A stretch of DNA of 64,000 nucleotides from Hyphomicrobiales bacterium. GTDB lineage: Bacteria > Pseudomonadota > Alphaproteobacteria > Rhizobiales > Rhizobiaceae. Of this stretch, positions 53,748 through 62,629 are shown piece by piece. The translations under genes and the position numbers were made by a program. Location: assembly GCA_900472605.1 (NCBI GenBank), contig UCJD01000007.1:1-64000 (forward strand), read 5' to 3'. Below the pieces are notes generated by a model. The model searched no databases, was not told where the DNA came from, and saw only the letters and a list, made by a program, of their open reading frames with translations. Within the stretch, counting starts at the first letter, position 1, and each line of letters opens with the position of its first letter.

Positions 53748-55081
53748 ACGCGCATTTTCATCACCCGCACAGTCGCTTGAAGATCGCCGTCATCGGCTCC
53801 GGCGTCTCCGGGGCATCGGCGGCTTGGGCGCTCAATCCGCTGCATGACGTGACGCTCTACGAAAGGGAAACACGCGCCGGCGGCCATACGGCCACTGTCG
53901 ACGTCGATTACGACGGAACGCACATTCCCGTTGATACCGGCTTTATCGTTTACAACGAGCCGAACTATCCGAACCTCACCGCGCTGTTTGCGCGGCTCGG
54001 CGTTGCCACCCATGCCAGCGACATGAGCTTTTCGCTTTCGCTCGACCAGGGGAAGCTGGAATGGAGCGGCGGCGGGCTGTCTTCGATCTTCGCGCAGAAG
54101 CGCAACCTGGTTCGCCCGTCCTTCCTGCTGATGATCCGCGAGATCCTACGCTTCAACAAGACCTGCCTGATCGACCGCGCCGCCGGCCACCTCGCCGCGC
54201 GATCGATCGGCGACTATCTCGACTGGCGGGGTTTCTCGCCCGGGTTCACCAACAATTATCTCGTGCCGATGGCCGCCGCGATCTGGTCGACGCCGGCCGC
54301 GAAGATGATGCAGTTTCCGGCCGAGCACTTCGTCAACTTCTTCGACAATCACCGCCTGATCTACTCCAAGCAACACCAGTGGCGCACGGTGACCGGCGGC
54401 AGCCGCAATTATCTCGACAAGTTGCTCGAGCCTCTGGGCGACCGGCTGAAACTCGGGCTTGGGGTGCGCGCAGTGCTGAGAACCGAAGGCGGCGTCACCA
54501 TCATCGACGACCGCGGCGAGCAGCGTCACTTCGACAAGGTTATCCTTGCCGCGCACAGCGATCAGACGCGCCGCATGCTTGCGGATGCGACCGAGCAGGA
54601 GAAGCGGCTTCTAGCCGCCGTTCCCTATCAGCCGAACAGGGTCGTGCTTCACCGCGACCCGATGCTGATGCCGCAGCGCCGGAAGGTGTGGGCATCCTGG
54701 AACTATCTGCGCTCCAGCTCGACTAACGGTAACGCCGATGTCGCCGTCACCTACTGGATGAACAAGCTGCAGGCGATCGACGATCGCTTCCCGTTGTTCG
54801 TGACGCTGAACCCAGACCGCGAACCGGACCCGCGCAAGGTATTTGCGGAGTTCAGCTACGAGCATCCGCAGTTCTCCGCCGACAGCGTTCAGGCGCAACG
54901 CGCGCTTATGGATATACAGGGCCGCAACGGCTGTTACTTCGCCGGCGCCTGGACGGGCTATGGTTTCCACGAGGATGGGCTGACGTCAGGCCTTGCGGCC
55001 GCCAAGGCGCTCGGCGCGGCGCTGCCGTGGAGCACGTTCAAGACTGATAACATCGAACCGGAGCTGGACGCCGTCGCATGA
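53744..55081 (+). CDS. FAD-dependent oxidoreductase (COG2907 type)
   Basis: 445 residues from ATG 53744, overlapping the phrB stop. The N-terminal dinucleotide fold is IAVIGSGVSGASAAWALN, then LYERETRAGGHTATVDVDYDG and VDTGFIVYNEPNYPNL. The C-terminal FAD segment is CYFAGAWTGYGFHEDGLTSGLAAAKALG. It resembles amine-oxidase/desaturase-like flavoproteins that co-occur with DUF1365 and CFA-type methyltransferases in the Rhodobacter sigma-E regulon. A desaturase role on membrane fatty acids is an inference. It overlaps the DUF1365 start by four bases. Confidence 0.9.
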   Translation: MNAHFHHPHSRLKIAVIGSGVSGASAAWALNPLHDVTLYERETRAGGHTATVDVDYDGTHIPVDTGFIVYNEPNYPNLTALFARLGVATHASDMSFSLSLDQGKLEWSGGGLSSIFAQKRNLVRPSFLLMIREILRFNKTCLIDRAAGHLAARSIGDYLDWRGFSPGFTNNYLVPMAAAIWSTPAAKMMQFPAEHFVNFFDNHRLIYSKQHQWRTVTGGSRNYLDKLLEPLGDRLKLGLGVRAVLRTEGGVTIIDDRGEQRHFDKVILAAHSDQTRRMLADATEQEKRLLAAVPYQPNRVVLHRDPMLMPQRRKVWASWNYLRSSSTNGNADVAVTYWMNKLQAIDDRFPLFVTLNPDREPDPRKVFAEFSYEHPQFSADSVQAQRALMDIQGRNGCYFAGAWTGYGFHEDGLTSGLAAAKALGAALPWSTFKTDNIEPELDAVA

Positions 55082-55920
55082 CGCAGGAACGCGCAGGACG
55101 AGGCGTGAGCATGCGCGACAACGGGCCGCCGCCCGAGGCCGCGGCAGCACTCTATGTCGGCGACGTCATGCACCAGCGCATGAAGCCCTTCGGCCACCGC
55201 TTTCGCTATCGTGTGTTCTCGATGGCGATCGATCTCGACAGGCTGGATGAGGCGGATCGTCTGTCCGCGCTGTTTTCCGTAAACCGGCGCAACGCCGTAT
55301 CGTTTTGCGAGAGCGACCATGGTGGCAAGATGGGCGCCAGGGCGCATGCCGACGAACTGCTGGCGCAGGCGGGCTTGCGTGCCCAGCGCATCGTGCTGGT
55401 CTGCTATCCCCGCATTCTCGGCTACGTTTTCAACCCGCTCTCCGTCTACCATGCCTATGACGCGAGTGATGCGCTGATCGCGATGATCTATGAGGTTCGC
55501 AACACATTCGGCGAACGCCATACCTATGTCTGCCCTCTCGGCCCCGGCGAGATGAGCGACACCGGCGTTCGGCAGAGTTGCGACAAGATCTTTCACGTCT
55601 CGCCCTTTATCCAGATGGGCATGCGCTACAATTTTCGCATGCTGCCGCCGGGCAAGGACATCCGCTGGCGTATTCTCGAAACCGATGCTGATGGCCCGCT
55701 TCTCGCGGCGACCTTCTCGGGACGACAGCTGAGCCTCACGACGAAAAACCTGGCGTGGCTGACGGCGGCCATCCCACTGTTGCCGATCCGGATCGTCGGC
55801 GGCATTCATTGGGAGGCGCTGAAATTGTGGCTGAAGGGCGCGAAATACATCTCAAAGCCAGCACCGCCCGCCCCGGTCAGCGTGATCGCGCCGCCCGAGA
55901 GAGCGGAGGCGGCGGAATGA
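55078..55920 (+). CDS. DUF1365 protein
   Basis: 280 residues from ATG 55078; a later ATG at 55111 is possible. Family features are ALYVGDVMHQRMKPFGHRFRYRVFSMAIDLDRLDE, LVCYPRILGYVFNPLSVYHAYD and KIFHVSPFIQMGMRYNFRMLPPG. The function of DUF1365 is not established. It is nearly always found between the COG2907 flavoprotein and a CFA-type methyltransferase, as here. Confidence 0.92.
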   Translation: MTQERAGRGVSMRDNGPPPEAAAALYVGDVMHQRMKPFGHRFRYRVFSMAIDLDRLDEADRLSALFSVNRRNAVSFCESDHGGKMGARAHADELLAQAGLRAQRIVLVCYPRILGYVFNPLSVYHAYDASDALIAMIYEVRNTFGERHTYVCPLGPGEMSDTGVRQSCDKIFHVSPFIQMGMRYNFRMLPPGKDIRWRILETDADGPLLAATFSGRQLSLTTKNLAWLTAAIPLLPIRIVGGIHWEALKLWLKGAKYISKPAPPAPVSVIAPPERAEAAE

Positions 55921-56084
55921 CGAAAAGCGCGCTCCGATATATGCGTCCGTTGTGCGCAACACAGGATTGGAAAATTGTTTGGCTTTTCCATTTTTTACGA
56001 TAGCGTTCAAAGCAATCGCCGGGGGGCGGAGTTTTCAACGCATCGTCGTCCTGAACCGGTCAAATCTTGCCGGAGGAGAAAACC

Positions 56085-57344
56085 ATGAGTGATGCTAGCG
56101 ACTTGACCAGTTCCGAACGCGATGCGATCCAGCTGACGCAACAGAATATCGGACAGGTTTCGAAGGGACTGCCACTGCGCGCAAAACTGGCGCTGCGGGC
56201 AATGCTTCGCATGCGACACGGCTCGCTGACGATCGTTTTTCCTGATGGCCGCGTGGTGCTGGTTACCGGCAACATCCCCGGCCCGCACGCCAAGATCCAT
56301 CTGAAGAACTGGAACATCTGTTACCGGGCGCTGTCGAACGGCACGATCGGCGTGGCCGAAACGTACATGGACGGTGACTGGGAAAGCCCCGATATCGCAG
56401 CGTTTCTCGAGCTGTTTCTCGTCAACGACGAGGCAGTCCAGGATTACGCCAACGGCAAGCGCGGCTTGCCCCGTCTCGTCGAGCGCGTCCGCCACTGGAT
56501 GAACGCTAACACCCGCAAGGGGTCGAAGCGGAACATCTCGGCGCATTACGATCTCGGCAACGACTTCTACAAGCAGTGGCTCGATCCGACGATGACCTAT
56601 TCGTCGGCGCTTTATTCCACCGGTGCCAACGATCTGCAGTCGGCGCAGAACGCCAAGTACCGGGCCCTGGCCGAGGCAACCGGGATCAAGCCGGGTGACC
56701 ACGTGCTCGAGATCGGCTGTGGATGGGGTGGCTTTGCCGAGTTTGCCGCCAGCGAGCTCAACTGCCGGGTCACGGGCCTGACCATCAGCCGCGAGCAGCT
56801 GGCCTTCGCCGAAGAGCGCATTCGCAAGGCCGGGCTCAGCGACAAGGTCGAGTTTCGCTTCCAGGACTATCGCGACGAAACCGGCGTCTACGACAAGATC
56901 GTTTCGATCGAGATGTTCGAGGCCGTCGGCGAGAAGTATTGGCCCGCCTATTTTTCCAAGCTCGAGCAGTGCCTGAAGCCTGGCGGCAAGGCCGGACTTC
57001 AGATCATAACGATTCGCCCGGAGTCGTTCGAACAGTACAGGAGCAATCCGGATTTCATCCAGAAGTACGTTTTTCCTGGCGGCATGCTACCGACCCGCGA
57101 GCATTTGGCTGAACTTGGCCGAAAAGTGAATTTGTCACTGGTACGGGACTTCGGTTTCGGGTTAGACTACGCGCGTACTCTGGCCGAATGGCGAGAGCGT
57201 TTCTGGTCCGTTTGGGAACGAGTTCGCCCACTGGGCTTCGACGAGCGCTTCAAGCGGCTCTGGGAGTTCTATTTATTTTATTGTGAAGCAGGTTTCCGCG
57301 CCCGAAACATAGACGTCCGCCAGGTCGTCTTTTCGCGGAGCTGA
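56085..57344 (+). CDS. Cyclopropane-fatty-acyl-phospholipid synthase family methyltransferase
   Basis: 419 residues from ATG 56085, with CGGAGGAGAAAACC upstream. The SAM-binding motif is HVLEIGCGWGGFAEFAA. The family motif YDLGNDFYKQWLDPTMTYSSALY lies before it, and IVSIEMFEAVGEKYW and QIITIRPESFEQYR follow. It transfers a methylene or methyl group to acyl chains of phospholipids. Given its neighbours it could be a plain CFA synthase or a UfaM-type enzyme making methylated unsaturated fatty acids. It is 165 bases after DUF1365 and may have its own promoter. Confidence 0.92.
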   Translation: MSDASDLTSSERDAIQLTQQNIGQVSKGLPLRAKLALRAMLRMRHGSLTIVFPDGRVVLVTGNIPGPHAKIHLKNWNICYRALSNGTIGVAETYMDGDWESPDIAAFLELFLVNDEAVQDYANGKRGLPRLVERVRHWMNANTRKGSKRNISAHYDLGNDFYKQWLDPTMTYSSALYSTGANDLQSAQNAKYRALAEATGIKPGDHVLEIGCGWGGFAEFAASELNCRVTGLTISREQLAFAEERIRKAGLSDKVEFRFQDYRDETGVYDKIVSIEMFEAVGEKYWPAYFSKLEQCLKPGGKAGLQIITIRPESFEQYRSNPDFIQKYVFPGGMLPTREHLAELGRKVNLSLVRDFGFGLDYARTLAEWRERFWSVWERVRPLGFDERFKRLWEFYLFYCEAGFRARNIDVRQVVFSRS

Positions 57345-57473
57345 CGAGAGCGGGTGGCGGGACCAGACAGTCGACCTCCTGTCCCGGTCGCCATCCGCCT
57401 CGTCTATTCCGGATCATCAGCCAGATCGATGCCAACCGAATGCGTTCGGTGCAATGATGCCTGAGCGCCTGAG

Positions 57474-58307
57474 CTATTCGGCCGGGCTTGGGGTCACCGG
57501 GCGGCGACCGTCGGCGCGCGGGCGCTCCTGCCAGCCGGTGGCGCGGTTCACCAGCCAGAAATACAGGCTGTAGGGCAGAAGGTTGAGCGCCTTCAGCGTG
57601 TAGGTGAAGCGCTTCGGGAAGGTGATCTCGAAGCTTTTGGATTTAAGGCCGGCATAGATTTCGGCGGCGGCCTCCTCGACCGGAACCAGCGACGGCATCG
57701 GGAATTCGTTCTTGCGGGTCGCGGGCGTATCGACGAAGCCCGGATTGATGAGCTGGATGCGGATGCCCATCTTGTCGAGATCGAATTTCAGGCTCTCGGC
57801 CATATTGATCAGGGCTGCCTTCGTAGCGCCGTAGGCAGCACCGGTCGGCAATCCGCCGTATCCTGTCACCGAGGAAACGATGGCGATCTGCCCCTGCCCT
57901 TTGTGCTTCATGTGGCGCACCGCCGGCACCAGGCAATTGACCACACCCTGCAGATTGACGGCAAAGCTCTGCTCGAAATCCTCGCGACGCAACTCCTCCG
58001 CATGAACCGGCAGATAGACGCCAGCATTGAAGACAGCGAGCGCCAGCGCACCGTGCTCGTATTCGATCGATGCGAGCACATGCTCCATGTCTTCGGGATT
58101 GGTGACGTCGCCATCGAGAACGATGATGCTGCCGGGCAAACCATTCGCTTCCGATTGCAGTTCGGCAAGCTTTTCGTGGTCGCGGGCAGTCACGGCGACC
58201 TTGTAGCCTTCGCTTGCCAGCTTCAGCGCCAATGCCCGGCCGATGCCGGAGCTTGCGCCTGAAATCCAGGCAATTCCATGTTCGGGGCGGGCTACAAAAT
58301 CGTTCAT
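57474..58307 (-). CDS. Short-chain dehydrogenase/reductase
   Basis: 277 residues from ATG 58307, preceded by CCGGAGGATTCGCGCC; the longer frame to 58391 is not needed. The cofactor site is GIAWISGASSGIGRALALKLA, then VLDGDV and VFNAGVY. The catalytic triad is Ser in IAVVSSVTGYGG and Tyr/Lys in YGATKAAL (YxxxK). The substrate is unknown. It is 100 bases downstream of the ChrR-like gene and is probably co-transcribed with it. An SDR also sits in the Rhodobacter sigma-E gene cluster. Confidence 0.93.
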   Translation of the reverse strand: MNDFVARPEHGIAWISGASSGIGRALALKLASEGYKVAVTARDHEKLAELQSEANGLPGSIIVLDGDVTNPEDMEHVLASIEYEHGALALAVFNAGVYLPVHAEELRREDFEQSFAVNLQGVVNCLVPAVRHMKHKGQGQIAIVSSVTGYGGLPTGAAYGATKAALINMAESLKFDLDKMGIRIQLINPGFVDTPATRKNEFPMPSLVPVEEAAAEIYAGLKSKSFEITFPKRFTYTLKALNLLPYSLYFWLVNRATGWQERPRADGRRPVTPSPAE

Positions 58308-58407
58308 GGCGCGAATCCTCCGGTTGTATCGAAAAACGTCGAAACGGGCCCGGAAGTTCCTCTCAACCTCACGGGATAATGGCTCTATCACGCTATTGTG
58401 GCTGCTT

Positions 58408-59052
58408 TCAGCCGATCAGGTCGCCAATGAGCTGGCGGAAAGAACCGGTCAGCTTGATGGGGGCGTCCAGAACGGAAAATGCAATGCAGGGACGATCTTT
58501 TTCGGCGACCGGGCGGTGGTCGATCGTCTCGTCGGCAACGGAAATATCGCCGGGGCCGAAACGGCCGCGGTTGTCGTTGAATGCGCCGTCGAGAATGAGC
58601 GTCAGTTCCATGCCCTTGTGGGTATGAGCAGGCATGGCGCGGCCGGGCTTGATCCACATGACGCTGACTTCGCAGCCATCGATATCGACCGAATATTCCT
58701 TGAAGCCGGGGAGCTTGGTTTTCCACGGCACCGTATCGACGTCGAAGCCGACAAGACGGCGCAACGCGCGCGGGAAGACGCTTGGTTTTTCAGAAGCGAT
58801 CGGCGGCTTAGATTCTACGGGCGCCGCGGATGCAAAAATCCGCGCCAATCTGGCATCGCGGTCGTCAAGACTTGTTTCGGAAGTCTGCTCCAGCGCCTGG
58901 CCAGCCAAAAACTCGAGGTCCCGCACCAGCGGCCGACGATCCGGCTTCATTTCCAGATGCGATTGGACAAGAACACGAGCCGGTTCGGGAAGCGAACCGG
59001 CTACGTAATACGCCATCAATGCATCGACCGTGTCGATATGCTCGTGAACCAT
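58408..59052 (-). CDS. ChrR-like cupin protein with degenerate anti-sigma zinc site
   Basis: 214 residues from ATG 59052, matching the ChrR start; ATG 59094 and 59115 are longer options without support. The N-terminal anti-sigma-like helices show TVDALMAYYVAGSLPEPARVLVQSHLEM, but the H-x3-C-x2-C zinc motif reads H-LEM-K-PD-R, so both cysteines are lost. The C-terminal cupin keeps its metal ligands (MPAHTHKGMELTLIL and DHRP). In Rhodobacter ChrR inhibits RpoE until singlet oxygen acts. No sigma-factor gene is adjacent here. It could be a diverged regulator or sensor. Confidence 0.85.
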   Translation of the reverse strand: MVHEHIDTVDALMAYYVAGSLPEPARVLVQSHLEMKPDRRPLVRDLEFLAGQALEQTSETSLDDRDARLARIFASAAPVESKPPIASEKPSVFPRALRRLVGFDVDTVPWKTKLPGFKEYSVDIDGCEVSVMWIKPGRAMPAHTHKGMELTLILDGAFNDNRGRFGPGDISVADETIDHRPVAEKDRPCIAFSVLDAPIKLTGSFRQLIGDLIG

Positions 59053-59282
59053 GATGGTTTCGGTCGTTTCCGCTTTCAGTGAGTGCTTTGTCATCGTCCA
59101 TACGATGAATGTCAATGTTCAGATCACAACCGGGCCTGTATCGGGGCATCGCAGGTCATTTGCGAACGGGAAGTCTAATTTTACCGTGGTATTCGGGCGC
59201 GAGGAATAGGATTTCTTGCCAACCCAGCCTTGTGAAGGGAAAAGACCGTTCCTAAACTAAGTGTTTCAAAGAGGCAGATTCC

Positions 59283-60323
59283 ATGACCGTTCATCCTTCC
59301 GTCCTAGAAGCCATTGGCAACACTCCCCTGATCAAGCTCAAGGGCGCATCGGAGGCGACCGGTTGCACCATTCTCGGCAAGGCGGAATTCCTCAACCCGG
59401 GACAATCGGTCAAGGATCGCGCGGCGCTCTACATCATTCGCGACGCCGAGAAGAAGGGCCTGCTGCGACCGGGCGGCGTGATCGTCGAAGGCACCGCCGG
59501 CAACACCGGCATTGGTCTGACGCTGGTCGCCAAGGCGCTCGGCTACCGCACCGTCATCGTCATTCCCGAGACGCAGAGCCAGGAAAAGAAGGACGCGCTG
59601 AAGCTGCTCGGCGCCGAACTCGTCGAAGTGCCTGCCGTGCCCTACAAGAACCCCAACAACTACGTGAAGGTTTCCGGACGCCTCGCCGACCAACTCGCCA
59701 AGACCGAGCCGAACGGCGCCATATGGGCCAACCAGTTCGACAATGTCGCCAACCGGCAGGCGCATATCGAGACGACGGCGAAGGAAATCTGGGCGGATAC
59801 ATCGGGCAAGATCGACGGCTTCATCTGCTCCGTCGGTTCGGGCGGGACGCTCGCCGGCACGGCGATGGGGCTGAAGGGCTTCAACAAGGACATCAAGATC
59901 GGCATCGCCGATCCGGATGGCGCGGCACTCTACGAATTCTACAAGAACGGCGAGCTGAAGTCCGCGGGGTCCTCGATCACCGAGGGCATCGGCCAGGGCC
60001 GCATCACCGCCAATCTCGAAGGCTTCACGCCTGACTTCGCGTATAATATCTCGGATGCGGAAGCCCTGCCCTATGTCTTCGACCTCGTCGAGCACGAAGG
60101 GCTTTGCCTCGGCGGCTCGTCGGCGATCAACATTGCGGGTGCTGTCCGCCTGGCCAAGGATCTCGGTCCGGGCCACACCGTCGTGACCATTCTGTGCGAC
60201 TACGGCAACCGCTACCAGTCGAAGCTCTTCAATCCCGATTTCCTGACATCGAAGTCGCTGCCGCTGCCGGCTTGGTTGACCTCGCCAGTCGATATCAAGA
60301 TCCCATACGAACCTGCAGCGTGA
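59283..60323 (+). CDS. cysK: Cysteine synthase (O-acetylserine sulfhydrylase family)
   Basis: 346 residues from ATG 59283. The PLP lysine is in NPGQSVKDRAALYII, the phosphate loop is EGTAGNTGIGLTL (the usual TSGNTG is TAGNTG), and the second loop is SVGSGGTLAG. C-terminal ILCDYGNRYQSKLFNPDF is also family-typical. It makes cysteine from O-acetylserine and sulfide in the cytoplasm. It heads a four-gene run with AlaX, sseA and a GNAT gene. Confidence 0.93.
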   Translation: MTVHPSVLEAIGNTPLIKLKGASEATGCTILGKAEFLNPGQSVKDRAALYIIRDAEKKGLLRPGGVIVEGTAGNTGIGLTLVAKALGYRTVIVIPETQSQEKKDALKLLGAELVEVPAVPYKNPNNYVKVSGRLADQLAKTEPNGAIWANQFDNVANRQAHIETTAKEIWADTSGKIDGFICSVGSGGTLAGTAMGLKGFNKDIKIGIADPDGAALYEFYKNGELKSAGSSITEGIGQGRITANLEGFTPDFAYNISDAEALPYVFDLVEHEGLCLGGSSAINIAGAVRLAKDLGPGHTVVTILCDYGNRYQSKLFNPDFLTSKSLPLPAWLTSPVDIKIPYEPAA

Positions 60324-60329
60324 GGCCCG

Positions 60330-61067
60330 ATGCCCGTTAATGCCCTCTACCGTGACGACTTCTATCTCTCGACCTGCGAGGCCGTCGTCACCGCCATCCA
60401 CGAAGACGGGGGCATCGAGCTCGATCAGACCTGCCTTTACGCCACCTCGGGCGGCCAGCCTGGTGATACCGGCTTCATCGAGCGCGCCGACGGCAGCCGG
60501 ATTATGCTCGGCCAGACCAAGCATGGCGCCGCCAAGGACATCATCATTCATGTTCCGCTCGAGGGACAGGCACACCCTGACCTCGGTGAGAAAGTGGTGC
60601 TGCACGTCGATTGGGAGCGCCGCCAGAAGCTGATGCGCATGCACACGGCCTGCCACCTTCTTTCCGTCGTCTGCTCCTATCCGATCACCGGCGCAGCCGT
60701 TGGCGAAGAAGAGAGCCGCGTCGATTTCGACATGACCGACACGATCGACAAGGACGAGGTGACGGCCAAGCTGATGGCGCTGGTCGAACAGGACCACCCG
60801 GTTTACCTGCAGTGGATTACCGATGAGGAACTGGCGGCCAATCCCGGCATCGTCAAATCCAAGAACGTGCGCCCGCCGATCGGGCTCGGTCGCGTCAGCC
60901 TCGTCTGCATCGGCGAGAACTCAGCGATTGACAGCCAGCCCTGCGGCGGCACACATGTTTCGACAACGCGAGAGGTCGGACAGATTCACATCGCCAAGAT
61001 CGAGAAGAAGGGCAAGGAAAACCGCCGCTTCCGCATCCGTTTCGGCGCCCCTGGCGACGACGCATAA
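60330..61067 (+). CDS. Alanyl-tRNA editing protein (AlaX)
   Basis: 245 residues from ATG 60330, six bases after cysK. It is a free-standing homologue of the AlaRS editing domain: YATSGGQPGDTGF, zinc ligands HTACH and, further on, CGGTHV, with a VDFDMTD segment typical of the family. It hydrolyses Ser- or Gly-mischarged tRNA-Ala. Its place in a cysteine/sulfur operon may reflect quality control when serine-family pools shift (inference). Confidence 0.93.
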   Translation: MPVNALYRDDFYLSTCEAVVTAIHEDGGIELDQTCLYATSGGQPGDTGFIERADGSRIMLGQTKHGAAKDIIIHVPLEGQAHPDLGEKVVLHVDWERRQKLMRMHTACHLLSVVCSYPITGAAVGEEESRVDFDMTDTIDKDEVTAKLMALVEQDHPVYLQWITDEELAANPGIVKSKNVRPPIGLGRVSLVCIGENSAIDSQPCGGTHVSTTREVGQIHIAKIEKKGKENRRFRIRFGAPGDDA

Positions 61068-61088
61068 GCATTGATTGGAGAGAGCAGC

Positions 61089-61958
61089 ATGAGCGAGACC
61101 ACGAGCCGCTTCGTCGTTTCGGCCGATTGGGTCGAAAAGCAGCTGGGCACATCAGGTTTCAAGGTGGTGGACGCCTCCTGGTATCTGCCGGCGCACAAGC
61201 GCGTCGCCAAGGACGAGTATGTGGCGGGCCACCTTCCCGGCGCCGTCTTCTTCGATCAGGACGTGATTGCCGATCATTCGACCGGCCTGCCGCATTCGCT
61301 TCCCTCGCCGGAGTTCTTTGCTTCCCAGGTCGGCAAGCTCGGCATCGCCGAGACGGACACGATCGTCGTCTATGACGGCATGGGCTTCTTCTCAGCGCCG
61401 CGCGTCTGGTGGATGTTGCGGACCATGGGCGCCAAGGACGTCTACGTTCTGGATGGCGGCCTTGATGGCTGGAAGGCGGAGGGACGCGCGCTGGAGGCAG
61501 GCACGACCGCGCCGACGCCGGCCGAGTTCAAGCCGAAATTCCGTGCCGACAAGGTCATTCCCTTCGAGACCATGCGAGAGATCGTCGACGACGGTTCGGC
61601 GCAGATCGCCGATGCTCGTGGCGCTGGCCGCTTTACCGGCGAGGAAGCCGAGCCGCGCGCCGGCATGCGTTCGGGCCACATGCCCGGCGCCCGCAGCCTG
61701 CCGGCAACCAGCCTTTCGGCCAACGGTCGCTTCAAGGACGTGGCCACGCTGAAGACGATGATATCAGATGCAGGCATCGATCTCTCCAAGCCCGTCGTGA
61801 CGAGCTGCGGCTCGGGCGTTACCGCCGCCGTAATCATGCTGGCGCTGGAAAGCGTAGGGCATGACGACAACGCGCTTTACGATGGCTCCTGGAGCGAGTG
61901 GGGCAGCCGCGAGGATACGCCCATCGTTACGGGCCCCGCAGAAGCGATCAAAGCTTGA
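61089..61958 (+). CDS. sseA: 3-mercaptopyruvate sulfurtransferase
   Basis: 289 residues from ATG 61089, after GGAGAGAGCAGC. Tandem rhodanese domains are present: WLVE-like VSADWVEKQLGTSGFKVVDASWYLP and HLPGAVFFDQDVIADHSTGLPHSLPS in the first, and ARGAGRFTGEEAEPRAGMRSGHMPGARSLP in the second. The active-site loop TSCGSGVTAAV (CGSGVT) is diagnostic for mercaptopyruvate as donor. It degrades the cysteine-derived keto acid and fits the cysK neighbour. Confidence 0.95.
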   Translation: MSETTSRFVVSADWVEKQLGTSGFKVVDASWYLPAHKRVAKDEYVAGHLPGAVFFDQDVIADHSTGLPHSLPSPEFFASQVGKLGIAETDTIVVYDGMGFFSAPRVWWMLRTMGAKDVYVLDGGLDGWKAEGRALEAGTTAPTPAEFKPKFRADKVIPFETMREIVDDGSAQIADARGAGRFTGEEAEPRAGMRSGHMPGARSLPATSLSANGRFKDVATLKTMISDAGIDLSKPVVTSCGSGVTAAVIMLALESVGHDDNALYDGSWSEWGSREDTPIVTGPAEAIKA

Positions 61959-61960
61959 CC

Positions 61961-62521
61961 ATGGCAAAAGCTCCCTCTTCGCTGAAGGCCCACGTGACCC
62001 GCCTCGAGATGACGGCGCCGCCGAAGACGAGCCTGCCGGTGCCGGTCAACATCCAGACCGCCATCATGCGCGCGCCGGAAATTCCGCTGCCGTTCTACCG
62101 CTATCTCTACCGCCAGGTCGGGGCGCGGTGGCAGTGGGTGGATCGCCTGAGGTTGAGCGACGAGGAACTGGCCAGCACGCTCTACGACAAGCGCAACACG
62201 ATCTGCGTGCTCTACGTGAACGGCGCGCCCGCCGGGTTCTACGAGTATCTGACGATCGACGACGATACGATCGAGCTCAGCCACTTCGGGCTGATGGAGC
62301 ACGCGCTGGGTCTCGGGATCGGCAAGTGGTTCCTGCTTCAGGCGCTCTATGCGATCTGGACGCAGAACCCTGTGCGCGTGACCACCACGACCAACAATCT
62401 CGACCATCCCCGGGCGTTGCAGCTCTACCAGATGTTCGGCTTTTCTCCAGTTTCGACGGGCAGCGCGATCGTGCGGCCGCTCAGCGACAAGGAGTTGCTT
62501 GAGCTCGCCAGGAGAAGCTAG
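61961..62521 (+). CDS. GNAT-family N-acetyltransferase
   Basis: 186 residues from ATG 61961, two bases after the sseA stop, so translation is coupled. The longer frame to 61898 would overlap sseA. The acetyl-CoA site is HFGLMEHALGLGIGKWFLLQAL, followed by TTTTNNLDHPRALQLYQMFGFSPV, the typical GNAT C-terminus. The substrate is unknown. It belongs to the cysK-alaX-sseA transcript. Confidence 0.92.
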   Translation: MAKAPSSLKAHVTRLEMTAPPKTSLPVPVNIQTAIMRAPEIPLPFYRYLYRQVGARWQWVDRLRLSDEELASTLYDKRNTICVLYVNGAPAGFYEYLTIDDDTIELSHFGLMEHALGLGIGKWFLLQALYAIWTQNPVRVTTTTNNLDHPRALQLYQMFGFSPVSTGSAIVRPLSDKELLELARRS

Positions 62522-62629
62522 CCTACGCGCTTTGGCTGTTTCTTCACATGACGGCATAAAGGCGCAAGGATCGGGTGGTTTCCACCGCAGTTGAAGCGCA
62601 TTCAAGGCGAGTTCAGAAGGAGACTTGCC

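Noticed and set aside
59108-59136. TGATCT-like -35 element upstream of the ChrR-like gene (minus strand)
   Set aside because: At 18-base spacing the -10 position reads ACATT, which does not fit the TAAC element; not an ECF11 promoter.
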